Part shown: positions 1 through 7,263 of the stretch, in pieces | How the letters are laid out: each line of letters starts with the position of its first letter | Numbering within the stretch: the stretch's first letter is position 1 | Source of the DNA: Thermoproteota archaeon | Lineage (GTDB): Archaea; Thermoproteota; Methanomethylicia; Nezhaarchaeales; WYZ-LMO8 | Reading direction: 5' to 3' | Length of the DNA stretch: 19,522 nt | Assembly (NCBI GenBank): GCA_011605835.1 | Contig: JAAOZJ010000085.1 | Location: 1-19,522 of the forward strand | Made by a program: the position numbers and the translations under genes | Notes under the pieces: model-generated | Databases searched by the model: none | Seen by the model: only the letters and a program-made list of their open reading frames with translations | What the model was told of the DNA's origin: nothing

Positions 1-1
1 A

Positions 2-427
2 TCCTTGGAGTACAGGAGGAGGCTAGCCCAATATCTGTCCCTGTTGCGCAACGACTCCTCCTATGTGCGGATATTGAACAACGTGCAAGTCATGGACATG
101 AGGAACATCGTCGACGAGAGGGTGCTGGGGGCCATAGCCTCTATAGCCATTTCGTCCTACATTTGCGACGCATCCAAGCCCCTGATATCGGTGGCCCACT
201 CGACCAAGGGCAAGGTAAAGGTGTCGGCTCGCATGCACGAAGCTTTATCGAAGCGAGGGGTCAACTTAGGCCTTATAATCAAGACGGCGGCCGAGCAAGT
301 AGGCGGTAGCGGAGGCGGCCACGAGAATGCCGCGGGGGGCATAATTCCCTCAGAATTTCTCGACAACTTCATTAAGACGGTGGACCAATTAGTTGGTAAG
401 TCTTTGAAAGCGAGGGCTCGATCTTGA
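2..427 (+). CDS. RecJ-like DHH phosphoesterase, C-terminal fragment
   Basis: This is the 3' end of a gene that starts before the window; the frame is open to the left edge. About 140 residues are visible. They form a DHHA1-type substrate-binding domain with the glycine-rich signature GGSGGGHENAAGG about 30 residues from the C-terminus. DHH-DHHA1 proteins are Mn-dependent phosphoesterases or 5'-3' single-strand nucleases, including the archaeal RecJ relatives. The DHH catalytic half is not visible, so activity cannot be judged here. The stop codon overlaps the next start (TTGA), which implies translational coupling to the Pcc1-family gene. In many archaea a RecJ-like gene lies between ribosomal protein S15 and S3Ae, and this order fits that pattern. 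The family call is firm; the exact RecJ-like subtype is inferred from context. Confidence 0.85.
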   Translation, partial: SLEYRRRLAQYLSLLRNDSSYVRILNNVQVMDMRNIVDERVLGAIASIAISSYICDASKPLISVAHSTKGKVKVSARMHEALSKRGVNLGLIIKTAAEQVGGSGGGHENAAGGIIPSEFLDNFIKTVDQLVGKSLKARARS

Positions 428-705
428 AGAAGAGCGGAAGACGAACGACATTGGAGCTCTTGGTATTGCTCCCGGGCCTCGTTGACGTCGCGGTGAAATC
501 TTTGAGCCCCGACAACACAAACCTCCCAGAGGACTTAAGACTAGAAGTCAGCAAGGTCGACGAGGACTGTCTAAAAATAGTCATCGAGGCTGAGGACGTA
601 GGAACGATCATAAACACCATGAACGACGTATTCGCTTGTCTACAACCCCTTCTCGCGTTGCTCGGCAAAGATGGCCCTCTTAGTACTCACAACGAAAAGG
701 TTTAA
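424..705 (+). CDS. Pcc1-family KEOPS subunit (Pcc2-like candidate)
   Basis: A protein of 93 residues with the small alpha/beta fold of the Pcc1 family. The segment SLSPDNTNLP (about residues 27-36) corresponds to the family's first strand and helix region, and the helix VGTIINTMNDVFACL fills the place of the usual C-terminal dimerisation helix. KEOPS makes N6-threonylcarbamoyladenosine (t6A) at position 37 of tRNAs reading ANN codons, and Pcc1 dimers bridge two complexes. A second and more canonical Pcc1 is encoded at 4678-4947, so this one is the diverged paralog. A Pcc1 paralog named Pcc2 has been described as a fifth core subunit of archaeal KEOPS, and this gene is a good candidate for it. 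The start is TTG at 424, overlapping the upstream stop by four bases. The assignment as Pcc2 rather than a second Pcc1 is inference. Confidence 0.75.
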   Translation: MKKSGRRTTLELLVLLPGLVDVAVKSLSPDNTNLPEDLRLEVSKVDEDCLKIVIEAEDVGTIINTMNDVFACLQPLLALLGKDGPLSTHNEKV

Positions 706-728
706 ATCGATGCCTTTTCGCTTTTAAG
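699..728 (+). promoter_or_regulatory. TATA-like boxes upstream of rps3ae
   Basis: Two archaeal TATA-like elements are seen: GGTTTAAATC (699-708), overlapping the stop codon of the Pcc1-family gene, and CTTTTAAG (721-728). With initiation about 25 nt downstream, the second would give a leader of about 27 nt containing GAGGTG (764-769), seven bases before the GTG start of S3Ae. The proximal box is the better candidate. S3Ae could therefore be expressed independently of the upstream pair. Confidence 0.5.
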
Positions 729-776
729 CGACGTCGTGGAAGAGCTCTTTGCGATTGAGGTGAGAGGTGCCTTCGA

Positions 777-1394
777 GTGTCTTCAAAGAAGGTTAAAGCG
801 ATAAAGGCGCAACCGAAGGTATGGATAACCGTACTGGCGCCCAAGTACTTCGGCTTCGCCGAGCTAGGCAAGACCATGGCATCCTCGCCGGGGAAGGTCA
901 TTAGGAGGACCCTCTGGACCACCCTCTACAACATAACGAACGACTTCTCGCATCAGCACATAAAGTTGCACTTCCAGATAATCAAGGTCGAGGGGGACAA
1001 AGCGTACACCATTTTCAAGGGACACGAGCTTGCTAGGGACTACGTGAGGAGCCTCGTTAGGAGGGGTTCCTCGAGAGTTGACAGCATCTTCGACGTTGAG
1101 ACCAAGGACGGGTATCGATTGAGGGTCTTCATGCTGGCCGTGACGGTGAAGAGGGCCAAGACCTCTCAGAAGTCGGCCATAAGAGCGATAATGAGGCAAG
1201 TAGTGGTTGAGAGGGCATCGCAACTGAACTTTGAGGACTTCGTCCAAGAACTGGTCCTCGGAAAGATTTCGTCGGATGCCTACAATAAAGCTAAGAAAAT
1301 ATACCCCCTAAGAAAGGTCGAGGCGATGAAGAGCAAGCTCCTCCAAGCGTCGCCCGAAAGCGAAGAAGCGAAAGTCCTCCAGCAACCAACTTAA
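777..1394 (+). CDS. rps3ae: 30S ribosomal protein S3Ae (eS1)
   Basis: A protein of 205 residues whose whole length matches the archaeal and eukaryotic S3Ae (eS1) family. Recognisable segments are KVWITVLAPKYFG near the N-terminus, SFGKVI-like SSPGKVIRRTLW at about residues 36-47, and the basic core RLRVFMLAVTVKRAKTSQ. It is a structural protein of the small subunit near the mRNA exit site. The GTG start at 777 is fixed by a strong Shine-Dalgarno sequence GAGGTG at 764-769 with seven-base spacing. The gene follows the RecJ-like and Pcc1-family genes, a common archaeal neighbourhood. The C-terminal tail is acidic and polar, as expected for a surface extension. Confidence 0.96.
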   Translation: MSSKKVKAIKAQPKVWITVLAPKYFGFAELGKTMASSPGKVIRRTLWTTLYNITNDFSHQHIKLHFQIIKVEGDKAYTIFKGHELARDYVRSLVRRGSSRVDSIFDVETKDGYRLRVFMLAVTVKRAKTSQKSAIRAIMRQVVVERASQLNFEDFVQELVLGKISSDAYNKAKKIYPLRKVEAMKSKLLQASPESEEAKVLQQPT

Positions 1395-1442
1395 GCTCTT
1401 TAAGTTCAACCTTTAAGTCCTAGCAGGGCGCCTCGTCTTGTG

Positions 1443-1479
1443 TTTTATACATCAGTCTGTCCCTCATTTAAATTGGGAG
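1443..1479 (+). promoter_or_regulatory. TATA box and Shine-Dalgarno for the radical SAM gene
   Basis: TTTTATAC at 1443-1450 lies about 43 nt before the ATG at 1490, giving a predicted leader of about 17 nt that contains GGGAG (1475-1479). A second AT-rich element, TTTAAATT (1467-1474), sits too close for a leadered transcript and is the weaker candidate. The 95-nt gap after S3Ae supports a separate transcription unit. Confidence 0.5.
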
Positions 1480-1489
1480 AGCCTCGAGA

Positions 1490-3040
1490 ATGAAGTTGAC
1501 GAGGAAGGTCGAGTTCCTTGAGTACAACGTGGTAAGGAAGAATTGGCAGAGGAGCAGGCTGAAGATAGCTCTTTGCTATCCGAACGTCTACAAGGCTGGA
1601 ATGACTGGCCTGACGGTTCAACAACTTTACTACTTATTCAACCTCGACGATGAGGTGCTGTGCGAGCGATGCTTCCTCACCAAACCCCTTAGGACAATAG
1701 AGAGCGGGGCGAAGCTGAGAGACTTCGACGTCATAGCCTTCACGCTCCAATACGAAGAGGACTACGTGAACATGGTTAGAATGCTCCTAGATTCCGGTAT
1801 AAACCCCATGGCGGGCGAGCGCGGCGAGGACGACCCTATAATAATTGCTGGCGGCCAAGCTGTGTCGGCCAACCCCCTGCCTGTCTCAAGGATAGTCGAT
1901 TGCGTCTTCATAGGCGAGTTGGAGCCCTGCCTCGGCGACCTATTAGAGGTATTGAAATCGAAATCGAGCAAGAAGAGGAAGATAGAGGAGATCAATTACT
2001 TGAAGTCCGTCTACAGCCAGGGCAAGGATAGGGCGGAGAGATCCTTGGCCCTGGACCTCGATCAGGTCCCTCACGTATTGGCTCAGCTCACCGTCGCGGG
2101 CACCGACGCGTTCATTGATCCTCTCTTCGCAAACGCCTTTTGCCTAGAGGTCTCCAGATCATGTAACAGGAGGTGCAGGTTCTGCCTCGTCTCTTGGACC
2201 AACGGTCCCCTCAGGTACAGGAGCTTGAGCAAGATCAGGGACTTGTTGGACGAGGGCCTCTCCAGAAGCAAGGCCGACCGCGTGGTCCTCATAGGTGCAG
2301 GAGTGTTTGACGTCCCGTGGTTTAAGGACATATGCGCGGAGGCGTTGTCGAGAAATCTAGGCCTATCCGTACCCTCTCTTAGACCAGACGTCGTTGACGA
2401 GGAGCTCTTAGAGCTTATTAAGAGAGGTGGCCAAAAGACGTTAGCTCTCGGAGTGGAGTCGCTGTCTAAAGCGGACAGGCTCTTCTTGGGCAAGGCTTAC
2501 GACGACGAAGCGCTGGAAAACGTCGTGCAGATGGCTGTGGACAAAGGCCTTGCAGAGATAAAGTTTTACCTTATCACGTGCTTGCCCAAGGAAGATCTAG
2601 AAGGTAGCGCTAAGCTCGCCCAAAAGATCCTTAAGATAGTACGTAAGAGCAGGATGACGATCCACGTATCCCTAAACCCCTTGATACCCAAGGCGCACAC
2701 GCCTTTTCAATGGCTCCCCCCGCCTAAGCCGAGCGAAGTGAAGAAGAGTTACAAACGATTCTCAAAGCTCTTGAGAGGTCCTAGGGTGAGGCTCGAGCTT
2801 TTCAACCCTTACAGGGCCGCTTTCCAAGCCGCTCTCTCCCTCGGCGATGAGAGGTTAGGCCCATATCTAGTGAAGTTGGCTAAGCTCGGGCTGAGGTCGT
2901 GGACCGCGATGATGAAGTTTTTGCCGGAAGACCTCCTTAGACCGAGAAAGGAGACTCCTTGGGACGTCGTTGACGTCGGTTGCGACAAGAAGGCCGTGGC
3001 GAGGAGCTACGAAGAGGCGATGAGGTTGCTCGAAGGTTAA
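1490..3040 (+). CDS. B12-binding-like / radical SAM protein of unknown role
   Basis: A protein of 516 residues. Residues 1 to about 170 look like a cobalamin-binding-like Rossmann domain, with KIALCYPNVYKAGM near the start and the region DVIAFTLQYEEDYVN followed by PIIIAGGQAVSANPLP. The radical SAM core follows with the canonical CX3CX2C motif at C225, C229 and C232 (SRSCNRRCRFC), which binds the 4Fe-4S cluster that cleaves S-adenosylmethionine. A C-terminal helical extension of about 130 residues remains. The family resembles conserved B12-binding-domain radical SAM proteins of archaea and bacteria, several of which methylate or thiomethylate RNA, protein or small molecules. No substrate can be read from the sequence. 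The gene is a single transcription unit between S3Ae and the convergent end of the exosome superoperon, so RNA or ribosome modification is a guess. Confidence 0.85.
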   Translation: MKLTRKVEFLEYNVVRKNWQRSRLKIALCYPNVYKAGMTGLTVQQLYYLFNLDDEVLCERCFLTKPLRTIESGAKLRDFDVIAFTLQYEEDYVNMVRMLLDSGINPMAGERGEDDPIIIAGGQAVSANPLPVSRIVDCVFIGELEPCLGDLLEVLKSKSSKKRKIEEINYLKSVYSQGKDRAERSLALDLDQVPHVLAQLTVAGTDAFIDPLFANAFCLEVSRSCNRRCRFCLVSWTNGPLRYRSLSKIRDLLDEGLSRSKADRVVLIGAGVFDVPWFKDICAEALSRNLGLSVPSLRPDVVDEELLELIKRGGQKTLALGVESLSKADRLFLGKAYDDEALENVVQMAVDKGLAEIKFYLITCLPKEDLEGSAKLAQKILKIVRKSRMTIHVSLNPLIPKAHTPFQWLPPPKPSEVKKSYKRFSKLLRGPRVRLELFNPYRAAFQAALSLGDERLGPYLVKLAKLGLRSWTAMMKFLPEDLLRPRKETPWDVVDVGCDKKAVARSYEEAMRLLEG

Positions 3041-3070
3041 ATACCATTTTCATTCTTATACTTCACCTTT
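3041..3070 (+). terminator. Pyrimidine-rich 3' end of the radical SAM unit
   Basis: Directly after the stop codon the plus strand is T-rich with short runs (ATTTTC, ATTCTT, CCTTTTACT), as is typical of intrinsic archaeal termination. There is no strong hairpin. The interval to the convergent gene end at 3087 is only 46 nt. Confidence 0.35.
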
Positions 3071-3086
3071 TACTCGATGCACGAGA

Positions 3087-4082
3087 CTAATCTATCTTTT
3101 TAATGGGCAATTTCAACTTGTTGCTCACGAGTGCGAGAAACCCCTCTATAACTTCACTGCATCGCCTTGGGATGGTGGCACAGGCAGCGCTGGCATGGCC
3201 TCCGCCTGAGCCAGACATCATCGAGCCTAGCCTTTCTAATTCTTCTCCGAGGTGCAAGCCTGTGCTCTTGACGAAGTCCTCACCGGCCCTAGCGCACAAC
3301 CTCACCTCACCGTTAAGCTCGTTGCAAACGGCAGCTAAGTCGGCGCCTAAATCGACTAGCGCCCTCGCTGCTGAAGCCTCGTAAGAGCCCACATTCGAAA
3401 CGGCTACGATCCATTGACCTAGGGAGTACAACGATACCCTTTGTGAGGCTTTAAGCCTCGCTACTTTCTCTGAATAACTCATTGGCATGCTAAGGGTAGC
3501 TACAGCCTCGGACAAGGAGGCACCATGGGATAGCAAAAAGGCTACGTCTCGTAGCGTCTTCTCAGTCCCAATCATCAACCTCCTGGAGTCTGAGAGTATG
3601 CCTATCAACAGGCACTGTGCCTCTTTCTTCGACGGCTTTAAGCCTAGGCTTATCATGATATCACATAGGACCTCCGCCGTCGCCACAGCATCATCGTCTA
3701 TTATTGACAAGGCGTTGGGAGGCATGCCGATCGAAGGCCGGTGGTGATCTATTATCACCACCGGCTTGTCGCTCACTACATAGTCCTTCAACGAGCCTAT
3801 GTGGGCTAAATTGTTGACATCTAATAAGAGGCACAAGTCATATTGAGGGAGAGCGTTCCCTTCGACTATCTCTATCGTAATCCCCAAGCTTTCAGCGACC
3901 CTCCTTGCTTGAAGGTTCATTCCCGGCGTTATTACGTCGACCGTAGCCCGACCATTGAGCTCGTTGACAATCCTCTTCGCGACATAGCAACTCAGCACCG
4001 CATCTACGTCACTATTCTGGTGGCTGGTTATGACTATTCTGCTGGCTCCTCTTACCATCTTTATTAAGAGGACCTCTTTCAA
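3087..4082 (-). CDS. DHH-DHHA1 family phosphoesterase (NrnA/RecJ-like)
   Basis: A complete DHH phosphoesterase of 331 residues, counted from the chosen start. The metal-binding motifs are HQNSDVDA (H21, D25, D27), DVNN (D88), DHH (112-114) and GILSDS (D165); the DHHA1 substrate domain ends with GSGGGHASAA. Relatives degrade nanoRNA or short single strands, so a role in finishing exosome products is plausible, but no substrate is visible. I chose TTG at 4082 because GGAGG (4090-4094) precedes it by seven bases and gives the usual short helix before the first strand. A TTG at 4106 and an ATG at 4058 are alternatives. With this start the gene overlaps the DUF3194 gene by 71 nt in another frame. 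It is the last gene of the superoperon. Confidence 0.88.
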   Translation of the reverse strand: MKEVLLIKMVRGASRIVITSHQNSDVDAVLSCYVAKRIVNELNGRATVDVITPGMNLQARRVAESLGITIEIVEGNALPQYDLCLLLDVNNLAHIGSLKDYVVSDKPVVIIDHHRPSIGMPPNALSIIDDDAVATAEVLCDIMISLGLKPSKKEAQCLLIGILSDSRRLMIGTEKTLRDVAFLLSHGASLSEAVATLSMPMSYSEKVARLKASQRVSLYSLGQWIVAVSNVGSYEASAARALVDLGADLAAVCNELNGEVRLCARAGEDFVKSTGLHLGEELERLGSMMSGSGGGHASAACATIPRRCSEVIEGFLALVSNKLKLPIKKID

Positions 4083-4323
4083 GAACTCCCCTCCATATAC
4101 TATCAAACAGATCGAGTGCGTATTGCGCGACTTGCTTGGCTATTTCGTTGGGCTTCTTCAGACTGGCTTCGTGTAAAGACACCTCGACCTCGACGTTCAG
4201 GAAGTCGCTCTCAAAGGACAGGGAAACGTTGGCGTCTACGAGCTCCTCTGGTTGCACTAGCTTCATTAAGTAACTTATGGCTGCTTCTTGAACTTTCTTG
4301 AGCACTTCCTCGAGGCTTGGCAT
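4012..4323 (-). CDS. DUF3194-like small archaeal protein
   Basis: A protein of 103 residues, mostly alternating helix and strand: an N-terminal helix (SLEEVLKKVQEAAISYLMKL), a central strand pair including NVSLSFESDFLNVEVEVSL, then the helix EIAKQVAQYALDLFDSI. This pattern, and its place just after prefoldin beta, fit the DUF3194 family of archaeal proteins of unknown function found in exosome/prefoldin operons. The last 20 or so residues are polar and lie wholly over the start of the DHH gene, so they may exist only because of the overlap. ATG start at 4323, 23 nt after the prefoldin stop, with only a weak GAGAT ribosome-binding sequence. Confidence 0.7.
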   Translation of the reverse strand: MPSLEEVLKKVQEAAISYLMKLVQPEELVDANVSLSFESDFLNVEVEVSLHEASLKKPNEIAKQVAQYALDLFDSIWRGVLERGPLNKDGKRSQQNSHNQPPE

Positions 4324-4346
4324 TTCTATCTCAGTGTGACATTATC

Positions 4347-4700
4347 CTATATCGATATGCCCGCTAAGCTCTTGCTCAAGTCTTGCCTCAGCTCCTCCAA
4401 TCTCCTCCTAGCGTGGGCTTCTTGTTTTTCCAAGGTTTTTATGTGCAACTCTAGGGTCTCCTTTTTTTCCGTTAGCTCCTTGACTAAGGTCTCCTTGCTC
4501 ACGCGCATCAAGATCCTTCCAGTGAACTTAAAAACAGAAGAGTCCTCGCTGACGTTTTTGAGCTCCTCCAACGCGCTTTCGACGTCTCTCAGCTCTACTT
4601 CGAGCTGTTGCCTCCTCAAGACAAGCGCTTTAATCCTCTCCTGGAGCTCTTGTAATTGCATTATTTTGTGTTGCACTTCAGGTGGGATCTGCGACTGCAT
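4347..4700 (-). CDS. pfdB: Prefoldin beta subunit
   Basis: A protein of 117 residues with the prefoldin beta layout: an N-terminal coiled coil (about residues 8-50, VQHKIMQLQELQERIKAL), a short beta-hairpin core (VFKFTGRILMRVSKE, about residues 56-70) and a second coiled coil to about residue 110. Prefoldin is an alpha2-beta4 hexamer that holds unfolded proteins for the thermosome. The alpha subunit is not in this window. The ATG start overlaps the end of pcc1 by 23 nt, and GGTGGTG lies just upstream. The association with exosome and KEOPS genes is a known archaeal arrangement. Confidence 0.93.
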   Translation of the reverse strand: MQSQIPPEVQHKIMQLQELQERIKALVLRRQQLEVELRDVESALEELKNVSEDSSVFKFTGRILMRVSKETLVKELTEKKETLELHIKTLEKQEAHARRRLEELRQDLSKSLAGISI

Positions 4701-4947
4701 TCACACCACCCTTAATGGCTTCAGATATCGACTTTATCCACCTCAAGTACGAGTTCAGTACTGCCCTTAGCCTACTCAAGCTCCTAGCGCTCAATTTTAT
4801 TATTAACTTTTCCCCGTCGATGGTTATCTCTGCTGAAAAACCCTTGCCCTTATCTTCGCACTCGGGCTTGAGGGCCGAGAACAACACGTTGAGCTCGCGC
4901 CCCTCCCCTCTGATGATTATCTTTGCACTATGTTGTCGATAGGACAA
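4678..4947 (-). CDS. pcc1: KEOPS complex subunit Pcc1
   Basis: A protein of 89 residues with the canonical Pcc1 signature: FSALKPE (about residues 23-29) followed by strand IDGEKLIIKLSA and the dimerisation helix SLSRLRAVLNSYLRWI. This ending closely resembles that of Pyrococcus Pcc1 as I remember it. Pcc1 dimerises and binds the Kae1 subunit and tRNA in the t6A-forming KEOPS complex. The start is TTG at 4947, inside the last 20 nt of the Brix gene, preceded by GGGTGAGG. A second Pcc1-family gene lies at 424-705, so the window carries both halves of a possible Pcc1-Pcc2 pair at separate sites. Confidence 0.87.
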   Translation of the reverse strand: MSYRQHSAKIIIRGEGRELNVLFSALKPECEDKGKGFSAEITIDGEKLIIKLSARSLSRLRAVLNSYLRWIKSISEAIKGGVNAVADPT

Positions 4948-5488
4948 CGCGCCTCACCCTTATAATCGGGCCGAACGATAGGGCTTGCTCTCTGTCGACG
5001 AATGAGATCTCGAGGCCCTTTTCAGCCCACGAAACCTTCATGACCCATCTGTCGTCCGCGGTGCCGACCTCCAAGTCAAACAGCGTGGGGATCAGCATGA
5101 CCTCCCGCTTCACCTCTGGAGGGACGACTTCTAGATCGTAGTGGACGACGAGCCTCGCCTGTCGTGGGGCCCGCCTCGTGTGCTTCTGCTCTCTGACAAG
5201 TTTTACGCCTGACACAAGTAGCGAGCCTAGCAGCGGCGCCTCTTTGAGGGTCGCGTCGTAGAAATCCAGCTTGCTGGGGTTACCCCTCTTGGCCTGAATT
5301 ATGACTAATCTAGAGGCTTTGAGGTTCAGAGCTAGCCCCTTTAGGTCTAGTATTCTTCTCTTCCCTCTCGTTACGTAATAACCGTCGATTAGGGCGTATG
5401 CCAGATCTCGCCCAAAAGTGCGCAACCTTCTCGAGGGCCTAAGACACGTCGATATTACGTACCTGACGTCAAGCGGAGGTTCGGTCAT
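4928..5488 (-). CDS. Brix domain (Imp4-like) ribosome biogenesis protein
   Basis: A protein of 186 residues that forms a single archaeal Brix/Imp4 domain. The signature is YVISTCLRPSRRLRTFGRDL at the N-terminus, RGNPSKLDFYD in the middle and GSLLVSGVKLVRE after it. Eukaryotic relatives (Imp4, Brix, Rpf1) bind rRNA during subunit assembly; the archaeal single-domain form is taken to act the same way. An upstream in-frame start at 5551 would add 21 residues overlapping L37Ae. The ATG at 5488 is preferred because it overlaps the L37Ae stop as ATGA and begins right at the conserved domain. The coupling suggests equal output with L37Ae. Confidence 0.9.
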   Translation of the reverse strand: MTEPPLDVRYVISTCLRPSRRLRTFGRDLAYALIDGYYVTRGKRRILDLKGLALNLKASRLVIIQAKRGNPSKLDFYDATLKEAPLLGSLLVSGVKLVREQKHTRRAPRQARLVVHYDLEVVPPEVKREVMLIPTLFDLEVGTADDRWVMKVSWAEKGLEISFVDREQALSFGPIIRVRRVVLSTT

Positions 5489-5712
5489 AGCCCAGTCTTC
5501 GGCACGTAAGCCCCTCCTGCAAAGATCGCCTTGCACTTCCTGCAATACCATATGCCCACGGCCTTACGTTTTACCTTGCCCACTGAGTAGCAGTAAGGAC
5601 ACTTGTGAGGACCTCTCATCATCGCCTCTATCTCTGCTACCTTCTTCCTTATTGTCGCTCCATATCTTGCCCCAAACCTACCAGCAGTTTTGACTTTTTT
5701 GGTCTTACCCAC
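5485..5712 (-). CDS. rpl37ae: 50S ribosomal protein L37Ae (eL43)
   Basis: A basic protein of 75 residues with the zinc ribbon of L37Ae: CPYC (C38, C41) and CRKC (C57, C60). The N-terminal GRFGARYG is family-typical. It is a structural large-subunit protein. The GTG start at 5712 overlaps the rrp42 stop by eight bases, and the stop overlaps the Brix gene start. L37Ae inside the exosome operon is a known archaeal arrangement. Confidence 0.96.
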   Translation of the reverse strand: MGKTKKVKTAGRFGARYGATIRKKVAEIEAMMRGPHKCPYCYSVGKVKRKAVGIWYCRKCKAIFAGGAYVPKTGL

Positions 5713-6505
5713 CGCCTACGACCTCCCTAACTGTCTTGAGGAGCTCATGAGCTTTTTGCCTAGCTATTTGAAGGGCCTTCATAGTCTCCTCCGCAGTTAA
5801 ACCTCTCTCCCCCCTCTTTTGTATGGCGCAGACCTTGTCGTCCACGAAGGTCGCCGTCAAAAATGCGTCCGCGACCTCCTCCTCGTCCAAGTTCGGGTCG
5901 ACCACTAATTTATCACCTATCTTAGCCATCGTCACTGTGATTGGTATGCTTTTTATCGGTAACCTCTGCCTTTCGCTCTTATTTATCGTCACTTCACCTT
6001 TTTCGTTCACCATGGCTTTGGGCACCTCTGCTGTTAAAATGGCCGCCACGGCTGCTAGGGCCGAGGCGTCCATGAGGTTACCGTCGTGGTTCAGGGCATG
6101 TATGTCGATCCACACTTCCCACACAGCTTTGCCGGGGACTATGCAGAGTTGCTTTAAGTCTATCATCTCGGCCCTTCTCAGCCCTCTGTCGATGACCCTT
6201 GCCAATTCTATGGCGTTCTCGTCGGGAGGCCCGGGTTCAAAGGTGGGCGACGCTATCGGGAGGAACTCCGCGTTAACTATCATCACTCCCATGTCGGGGG
6301 TATCCGCAAAGGGCGTCCCTATACTCGTTTTCACTCCTGCTATTGCCAAAGTTTTGCCGAGCCGAACCTCGGCTGAGCCCTCAGCGTTCTTCACGCTTCG
6401 ACATCTGATTTCCACAGGTCTCAGGTCTTCTAGTCCCCTTCCGTCGACTCTTCTCCCAGATGAAAGGAGGTCCATTATTTGTTGCCTCTTCAACTTTGGT
6501 ATCAC
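5705..6505 (-). CDS. rrp42: Exosome subunit Rrp42 (non-catalytic RNase PH fold)
   Basis: A protein of 266 residues of the RNase PH superfamily. RRVDGRGLEDLRPVEI, SAEVRLGKTLAIAGVKTSIG and FEPGPPDENAIELARVIDRG match archaeal Rrp42. Rrp42 alternates with Rrp41 in the hexameric ring, has no catalytic aspartates of its own and contributes to RNA binding. In this protein the equivalent of the Rrp41 catalytic region reads DPNLDEEEVADA, which agrees with an inactive subunit. The GTG start at 6505 overlaps the rrp41 stop by four bases (GTGA), so the two ring subunits are translationally coupled, as expected for a 1:1 assembly. Confidence 0.95.
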   Translation of the reverse strand: MIPKLKRQQIMDLLSSGRRVDGRGLEDLRPVEIRCRSVKNAEGSAEVRLGKTLAIAGVKTSIGTPFADTPDMGVMIVNAEFLPIASPTFEPGPPDENAIELARVIDRGLRRAEMIDLKQLCIVPGKAVWEVWIDIHALNHDGNLMDASALAAVAAILTAEVPKAMVNEKGEVTINKSERQRLPIKSIPITVTMAKIGDKLVVDPNLDEEEVADAFLTATFVDDKVCAIQKRGERGLTAEETMKALQIARQKAHELLKTVREVVGGG

Positions 6506-7257
6506 GTCCTAAAACCCTCCTCGACGGTCTTTCGTAGCTCGATGTACCTCTCCTTTAGAGCGTTTTTTTGCTTCTCGTATATCTCCTTGCAAGCTTTAGC
6601 AGCCATCGAAATTGCTTTCTCGATTTCCTCGGGACCTAATATTCCATCCAGTTGAAGCAAGGTTATTTCGTTTCTATTGGGCATCATAGCAAAGGGCATG
6701 TCAACTTCTCCGTATTTGTCCTCTACGTCAGTAACGTCGAGGACGAGCACGCCGTTTATCTTACCAACGGAGCACGCAGCCACGAGATCCTTCATGGGTA
6801 TGCCAGCAGACGCCAATGCAACAGACGCCGCAATTATGCTTGCACAACGAGTACTCCCATCTGCGTTAATCACCTCTATGAAGACATCGATTGCTGAGGA
6901 TGGAAATTGCTCCACGATTATCGCCGGGGTCAAGGCCTCTCTTATCACCTTCGAGAGTTCGATCTCTCTCCTCGTAGGCGCAGGCGATTTTCTCTCCTCG
7001 ACCGAGAAGGGGGTCATGTGATATCTACACCTTATGACGGCCCTGTTTGGCAGAGCCAAGTGCCTAGGATGCACCTCACGCGGTCCGTAAACGGCCGCAT
7101 AAATCTTGGTATTGCCTTGTTCAACGTAAGCAGAACCATCGGCGTTCTCCAATATCCCAGCTTTTATCTTGAGTTCTCTTATCTCGTCCGGCCTCCTACC
7201 GTCGAGCCTTCTTCCATCAGGACTTATCAACGTGAGCTCCTTGCTCTTTATGCTCAC
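6502..7257 (-). CDS. rrp41: Exosome catalytic subunit Rrp41
   Basis: A protein of 251 residues. RRLDGRRPDEIRELKIKAG, GNTKIYAAVYGPRE and APTRREIELSKVIREAL are Rrp41 hallmarks. The catalytic aspartates are seen as D180 and D186 in VEDKYGEVDMPFA, equivalent to the pair in PNPase. With phosphate this subunit degrades RNA 3' to 5' and can add A-rich tails in reverse. The GTG start at 7257 is served by GGAGG/GGAG inside the end of rrp4. There are tandem stop codons (TGATGA) at the end of rrp4, just upstream. Confidence 0.97.
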   Translation of the reverse strand: MSIKSKELTLISPDGRRLDGRRPDEIRELKIKAGILENADGSAYVEQGNTKIYAAVYGPREVHPRHLALPNRAVIRCRYHMTPFSVEERKSPAPTRREIELSKVIREALTPAIIVEQFPSSAIDVFIEVINADGSTRCASIIAASVALASAGIPMKDLVAACSVGKINGVLVLDVTDVEDKYGEVDMPFAMMPNRNEITLLQLDGILGPEEIEKAISMAAKACKEIYEKQKNALKERYIELRKTVEEGFRT

Positions 7258-7263
7258 TAATCA

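Noticed and set aside
3073..3085. CTCG-ATGCA-CGAG inverted repeat between convergent gene ends
   Set aside because: Only four base pairs with no T-run directly after it on either strand; chance is likely.
5489..5551. Extended N-terminus of the Brix gene starting at 5551
   Set aside because: The extra 21 residues lie entirely over L37Ae, while the ATG at 5488 forms an ATGA overlap and starts at the conserved domain.
5823..6512. Long open frame on the plus strand (about 230 codons) opposite rrp42
   Set aside because: It is antisense to a clear exosome gene, has serine-rich low-complexity composition, and no promoter or ribosome-binding sequence. It is a codon-usage shadow.
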